A stretch of 64,000 nt of DNA from Scleromatobacter sp039920745. Its GTDB lineage: Bacteria; Pseudomonadota; Gammaproteobacteria; Burkholderiales; Burkholderiaceae_C. The stretch is taken from assembly GCA_039920745.1 (NCBI GenBank), contig JBDSDD010000081.1, forward strand, positions 1-64,000, given 5' to 3'. The notes beneath the pieces were generated by a model that was not told the DNA's origin, made no database searches, and saw nothing but the letters and a program-made list of their open reading frames with translations. Below, in pieces: positions 62,936 through 64,000 of this stretch; position 1 is the first letter of the stretch, and each line of letters opens with the position of its first letter. Position numbers and translations under genes: made by a program.

Positions 62936-64000
62936 TCAGACGGCGAGCACCACGCGCTCGCGCGCCGGTGCCACGTCGTAGTGGCTCGTCTGCATCGAGT
63001 ACTGTGCCCGACCCGAGGTCAAGGCGCGCAGGTGGCCGATGTAGCCGAACATCTCCTTCAACGGCACCGTCGCGGCGACGACGGACGCGTTGCCGCGTTG
63101 CGCCTGGCCTTGCACGTGGCCGCGCCGGCGATGCAGGTCGCCGATGACGTCGCCGAGGTGCTCGATCGGCGTGATGACCTCGACGGCCATCACGGGTTCC
63201 AGCACCAGCGGTGTCGCTCCGGCAGCCGCCTCGCGGAACGCAGCTGCCGCGGCCAGCTCGAAGGCCAGCGACGACGAGTCGCGTTCGTGGAAGCTGCCGT
63301 CCACCAGGGTCGCCTCGAAGTCGACGGTCGGGAAGCCGGCGGCCACGCCCACTTGCGCGGCGCGGCGGATGCCGGCCTCGATCGCGGGAACGAACGCGCG
63401 CGGAATCGCGCCGCCGACGCTCAGGTTGGCGAATCGGAAGCCATCGCCGCGTGGCAACGGCGCGAGCCGCAGCGTCAGTTCGGCGAACTGGCCGGGGCCG
63501 CCGCTTTGCTTCTTGTGCACATGGGTCACTTCACTTTCTGAAGAAATGGTTTCGCGATAGGCCACTTGCGGGCGGCCCACCGTCACATTCACGCCGTGGC
63601 GCGCGCGCATCTTCTCGATCGACACCTCGAGCTGCAACTCGCCCATGCCGGACAGGATCGTCTGCCCGGAGTCGACGTCCTGCCGCACCTTGAGGCTTGG
63701 ATCCTCGCGCAGCATCGCCTGCAGCGCCTTGGCGAGGCTGTGCTGGTCGTCCTGCGTCTTCGGCTCGATCGCGACGTCGATCACGGGCTCAGGCACGTTG
63801 ATCTCTTCCAGGTGAACCGGATGATCGCGATCGGCCAGCGTGTGGCCGGTCAGCGTGTCCTTGAGTCCGACCACGCCGGCGATGTCGCCAGCGACGAGTT
63901 CGGCCTTCTCGAGATGCTTGTCCGCATGCACTTCGTACACGCGCGAGATGCGTTCGTTGCGACCGGTGGTCACGTTGAACACGCTCGCGCCGCGCGCGAG
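62936..64000 (-). CDS. elongation factor G paralog, C-terminal part (start outside)
   Basis: 355 codons remain, covering domains II-V: ISRVYEVHADKHLEKAELVA, GDTL-like KDTLTGHTLAD, MGELQLEVSIEKM, VTVGRPQVAYRETI, VDFEATLVDGSFHERDSS, LEPVMAVEVITP and MFGYIGHLRALTSGRAQYSM. The residues differ from housekeeping FusA (e.g. DGxFHERDS instead of DGxYHxVDS), so it is a second EF-G copy. The G domain lies beyond base 64000, so nothing can be said about GTPase residues. Confidence 0.9.
   Translation of the reverse strand, partial: LARGASVFNVTTGRNERISRVYEVHADKHLEKAELVAGDIAGVVGLKDTLTGHTLADRDHPVHLEEINVPEPVIDVAIEPKTQDDQHSLAKALQAMLREDPSLKVRQDVDSGQTILSGMGELQLEVSIEKMRARHGVNVTVGRPQVAYRETISSESEVTHVHKKQSGGPGQFAELTLRLAPLPRGDGFRFANLSVGGAIPRAFVPAIEAGIRRAAQVGVAAGFPTVDFEATLVDGSFHERDSSSLAFELAAAAAFREAAAGATPLVLEPVMAVEVITPIEHLGDVIGDLHRRRGHVQGQAQRGNASVVAATVPLKEMFGYIGHLRALTSGRAQYSMQTSHYDVAPARERVVLAV

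Overview
The window is about 64 kb of very GC-rich bacterial chromosome. Gene content suggests a free-living betaproteobacterium of the order Burkholderiales, probably near Roseateles, Mitsuaria or Pelomonas. Pointers are two PEP-CTERM-sorted exoproteins, a secreted chitinase, a large TonB-dependent receptor, many secreted glycosidases, a glutathione-dependent formaldehyde operon, a CTGT-N8-ACAG type SOS box and many ATGA/GTGA gene overlaps. This placement is inferred from gene content, not from an rRNA gene. I see no rRNA or tRNA gene, no CRISPR array and no complete insertion sequence.

Layout. 1-750: tail of an unknown gene, then non-coding DNA with a 25-bp-arm inverted repeat and an 8-bp tandem array. 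751-7600: secreted GH18 chitinase (-), a DinG/XPD-like helicase, a small protein, an ornithine-cyclodeaminase-family enzyme and a secreted PQQ-type sugar dehydrogenase. 7599-11319: overlapping operon (-) GH39, GH144-type glucanase, short-chain dehydrogenase. 11668-14047: POT peptide transporter and YceI protein. 14156-28241: a carbohydrate locus that I read as alpha-linked N-acetylgalactosamine (or galactosamine) utilisation. It holds GH27, AgaR1, a TonB receptor, a secreted amidohydrolase, GH36, a DMT permease, GatZ/KbaZ, AgaS, a BadF/NagK-type sugar kinase and AgaR2. From the receptor onward it looks like one transcript behind a 24-bp operator.

28253-38024: small housekeeping and accessory genes (methyltransferase, DUF2007, DUF779 plus aldehyde dehydrogenase, trypsin-like protease, hydrolase, acyltransferase, and a WYL-regulated NIPSNAP operon). 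38073-42124 (-): an ECF sigma factor overlapping a transmembrane Ser/Thr kinase with a TPR-like sensor region. These are followed by a 127-aa small protein and an unannotated 36-aa double-glycine-leader peptide that shares a P-x-I-x-N-G-G-G-G motif with the small protein. 42360-49592: degenerate GGDEF protein, methyltransferase, metallophosphoesterase plus cupredoxin plus ECF sigma/anti-sigma operon, a MarR-controlled siderophore-interacting protein, and a micro-operon behind a LexA box that encodes a 33-aa membrane peptide. 49629-56288: formaldehyde detoxification operon, acetyltransferases, a PEP-CTERM protein, GST, a UPF0126 channel and pirin. 56397-60750: CHASE3 protein, a lipoprotein, and a MoxR-like ATPase with a metallopeptidase/VWA partner behind a perfect 14-bp-arm palindrome. 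60751-64000: alaC, a second PEP-CTERM protein and the C-terminal part of an EF-G paralog.

How it works together. The 14-28 kb locus would import alpha-GalNAc or alpha-Gal containing glycans across the outer membrane and trim them with GH27 and GH36. The sugar would then be moved inward, phosphorylated, and isomerised/deaminated to tagatose-6-phosphate. An N-acetyl-6-phosphate deacetylase, a classical tagatose-6-phosphate kinase and a GatY/KbaY subunit are not present here. The sites most likely to hold something undescribed are the sigma/kinase/peptide operon near 38 kb, the SOS micro-operon near 48.6 kb, and the MoxR/VWA pair near 58 kb.
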